A DNA stretch of 64,000 bases from Flectonema sp. DT1601 (taxonomy: Eukaryota; Euglenozoa; Diplonemea; Diplonemida; Diplonemidae), in contig OZ025834.1 in assembly GCA_964019425.1 (NCBI GenBank), positions 688,501 to 752,500 on the forward strand. The letters run 5' to 3'. A program made the translations under genes and the position numbers. The notes below the pieces were generated by a model that saw only the letters and a list, made by a program, of their open reading frames with translations, was not told where the DNA came from and did no database searches. This document shows, piece by piece, positions 62,159 through 64,000 of the stretch (within the stretch, counting starts at the first letter, position 1; every line of letters begins with the position of its first letter).

Positions 62159-64000
62159 ATGGGAACGGTGGACCGAAATATCCGAAATGCCATTTGCCAG
62201 GCCTTTGAAACAGGTTATTTGGGAAGTGTTTTAGCAGGTGGGCAGGCGGCGGATGTGCCAGCAGCGATGAACGAAATAAAAATCCCGAAAAAGAATGTGG
62301 AAAAGAGAGAACCTGCAACAAAGACATCGAGGATGGTATCAGCCGCGGTGTTGGAGGCTTCACTGAACAGACGGACGAAAATGCCAAAGAAATACCTGGA
62401 GATCACTCGGAAATGTAACGCAACAGAACCAGATTCTGATCTGAATGAACCCCAAGAGATGGAGGCGACTATTCATCGGGAAGAGCTCACAGCACTTGTG
62501 ACACTGATGTGGCCTTTAAAAGCACCTCCGCGACAGTTTTGCATTCCAATAAATCACATCGACCTACAATGGATTGAAAAGTTAAATTGCAATCAAAAGG
62601 CGCAGGTTTCAGACTTGACTCTATTAAACATGCCGGAGGATATCTTTCTACCGAAAGAACGGCAAAGGAAGGCAAAAACGTACACAACAGCTTCTGGTGA
62701 CCCCGTGTTGCTAAACTCCCCGAGATCTGTGTTGATTGTCTTACGGCGGGGGATCGATCCCGCTGAACTACAGAAGCGACACTTCACTGACGAGTTGCGA
62801 AGTTCGCACTACGAAGAACGACGTCTCAGCGACCTTGCGAAGTTACAGAATGAATACAAATCGATGATCCAAAAAATATCATTTCACGAACTGCTGGGTT
62901 TCTTCAGAGCATACAATCCAAGTGAGCCTTCAGTACTTCCCAATCTCGACGTCTTTGGAGAGACTAATTTAATAAGCCACGAATTCATTCCTGGTAATGG
63001 TGCAGGCGCACCTTGTCAGAGTAGTGTTGATGTTGATTTCAAGGCCTTGAGAAGAACTTATATGTTTAACAAACCGAAGAATCTAAGTGTCCCTCTAGAC
63101 ATCCAGAAAATAGCTCATTCTAATATCCCACCAGTACCGGACCAGACGGACCAGATGGGATTGCACTCCTCGAGAGCCAGAGCGCAGCAGGAAAGGAACG
63201 ACCCAGCATTTCAGGTTAAGAGAATCCAGAATGTGTGTGAGAAAATGAACCTGAGACCGCTACTTGCAAAGATGAACCGAACGAGAGATAAATTAGTAGC
63301 AATGGCACTGACGGATACAAATAGAAAACTCGGGAAGTTGATGGACAGACAACATGAACAAGAAAAGCGACTCGACATATTGAGTAGACATCGAGATAGA
63401 CGTCATCGTGTTGAGGATGAACGAAGACACGTTCACGAAGCGCGACAGATGCTCGATGCTTCGAAGGTTAAGCGTCGCGAAATCCAATTACAGCAACTTC
63501 AACGAAAGCAGGTGAAATCCCTCCAAGAAAAGGAAGAAAAAGAAAAGGCTTCCCTTAGACATAAGGCTATCTTATTCACTAACTTACTGGCAAGGAAAAA
63601 GCAACGTCGGGAAATTATTAGTATTCGGCTACAAGACAGAGTAGCCTCCGCAAAGGACCTGGAACAAGCGCAACTGAAAGCAAGACTTGAGAATATCGAC
63701 CAAAAAGAAAAAGTAATTGAAAAGGTGACTCAACGGAAGCAAGACATGCAACGACAGCTGAAAGAACAGGGAGCTCTAAGAAGACAACTTGGGGAGGCGA
63801 AGAAGGCCGAGACAGAAGTCAGGGTCTTAGAAACAGAGCTCGCTCGCAAAGAACAATACGAAGAAAAGTTTTCTTTAGTGGAGACGAGACTCGAGTCTTT
63901 CAAAGCGCAGAAGCAGCTGACACTGAATGAAAAGACAGAACGTGAAACCAGAGCAGCAGCAGCACGCAGACGTGTACGCGATGAACGTCTTCAATCTGAA
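62159..64000 (+). CDS. coiled-coil protein, cut by the right edge
   Basis: The frame opens with ATG 62159 (MGTVDRNIRNAICQAFETGY), 11 bases after an acceptor-like CTGCAG, and runs without a stop for 614 codons to the window end. The first ~330 residues contain ordered segments (LTALVTLMWPLKAPPRQF; SFHELLGFFRAYNPSEPS), and the rest from ~355 is a long Arg/Lys/Glu/Gln-rich coiled coil (LGKLMDRQHEQEKRLDIL; RREIQLQQLQRKQVKSLQ). I do not recognise the family; many flagellar and basal-body proteins have this look. Its 3' end lies outside the window. Confidence 0.85.
   Translation, partial: MGTVDRNIRNAICQAFETGYLGSVLAGGQAADVPAAMNEIKIPKKNVEKREPATKTSRMVSAAVLEASLNRRTKMPKKYLEITRKCNATEPDSDLNEPQEMEATIHREELTALVTLMWPLKAPPRQFCIPINHIDLQWIEKLNCNQKAQVSDLTLLNMPEDIFLPKERQRKAKTYTTASGDPVLLNSPRSVLIVLRRGIDPAELQKRHFTDELRSSHYEERRLSDLAKLQNEYKSMIQKISFHELLGFFRAYNPSEPSVLPNLDVFGETNLISHEFIPGNGAGAPCQSSVDVDFKALRRTYMFNKPKNLSVPLDIQKIAHSNIPPVPDQTDQMGLHSSRARAQQERNDPAFQVKRIQNVCEKMNLRPLLAKMNRTRDKLVAMALTDTNRKLGKLMDRQHEQEKRLDILSRHRDRRHRVEDERRHVHEARQMLDASKVKRREIQLQQLQRKQVKSLQEKEEKEKASLRHKAILFTNLLARKKQRREIISIRLQDRVASAKDLEQAQLKARLENIDQKEKVIEKVTQRKQDMQRQLKEQGALRRQLGEAKKAETEVRVLETELARKEQYEEKFSLVETRLESFKAQKQLTLNEKTERETRAAAARRRVRDERLQSE

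Noticed and set aside
1-64000. tRNA, rRNA genes and CRISPR arrays
   Set aside because: I looked for GTTCGA-type T-loops in gaps, rRNA-like blocks and regularly spaced repeats, and saw none; the 35.5-37 kb repeats are irregularly spaced and have internal stems.

Overview
This window looks like nuclear DNA of a protist. I recognise 18 protein genes, one of them cut by the right edge, and every one lies on the + strand. Candidate GT-AG introns (10 confident, 1 possible) occur in only six or seven genes, while reading frames as long as 10.4 kb are uninterrupted. Gaps between genes are A/T-rich and full of long A or T runs. A pyrimidine- or A/T-rich tract ending in AG lies close upstream of nearly every start codon. 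Uniform strand, tight spacing and an acceptor-like AG before each start are what polycistronic transcription with spliced-leader trans-splicing would give, so a euglenozoan (bodonid- or diplonemid-like) is my leading inference. No spliced-leader gene is present, so this is not proven. The genetic code looks standard, with TAA, TAG and TGA all used as stops.

Layout. 0.5-3.1 kb: a WW-domain proline-rich protein. 3.3-13.8 kb: a 3485-residue repeat and helical protein. 14.0-15.3 kb: a divergent beta-tubulin-like protein. 15.9-16.3 kb: a small Cys-rich membrane protein. 17.7-24.5 kb: a PDZ/coiled-coil/C2 protein with an internally duplicated half. 24.9-31.0 kb: a compact run of ubiquitin-like/ankyrin, double-WW, F-box/WD40 and LRR/PDZ genes. 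31.5-33.1 kb: an amino-acid transporter. 33.1-38.6 kb: a 5.5-kb gene-free stretch holding the most unusual signal, a decaying array of hairpin-plus-box elements. 38.6-42.9 kb: a DMT-type transporter, a coiled-coil protein and an iduronate-2-sulfatase-like enzyme. 43.7-48.7 kb: a polycystin-2-like channel with three introns and an MEKK-like kinase with two. 48.7-52.7 kb: a second gene-poor stretch with a dispersed short repeat and a possible LINE fragment. 52.7-64.0 kb: an Sfi1-like centrin-binding protein, an 86-residue two-exon gene, a Tudor/HMG/DDT/WHIM-like chromatin protein, and the start of a coiled-coil protein.

How they fit together. Several products belong to cytoskeleton, centriole or cilium biology (tubulin variant, Sfi1-like, polycystin-2, giant helical protein, PDZ/C2 scaffold), as expected of a flagellate. 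There is no operon-like functional clustering. Shared themes are WW, PDZ and coiled-coil scaffolds.

The best candidate for something undescribed is the array at 35.55-37.03 kb. At least five copies place a short stem-loop directly before a conserved RGCGAGYGTG box, and paired changes in the stem keep the pairing while its sequence changes. This points to a structured RNA or RNA-derived element.
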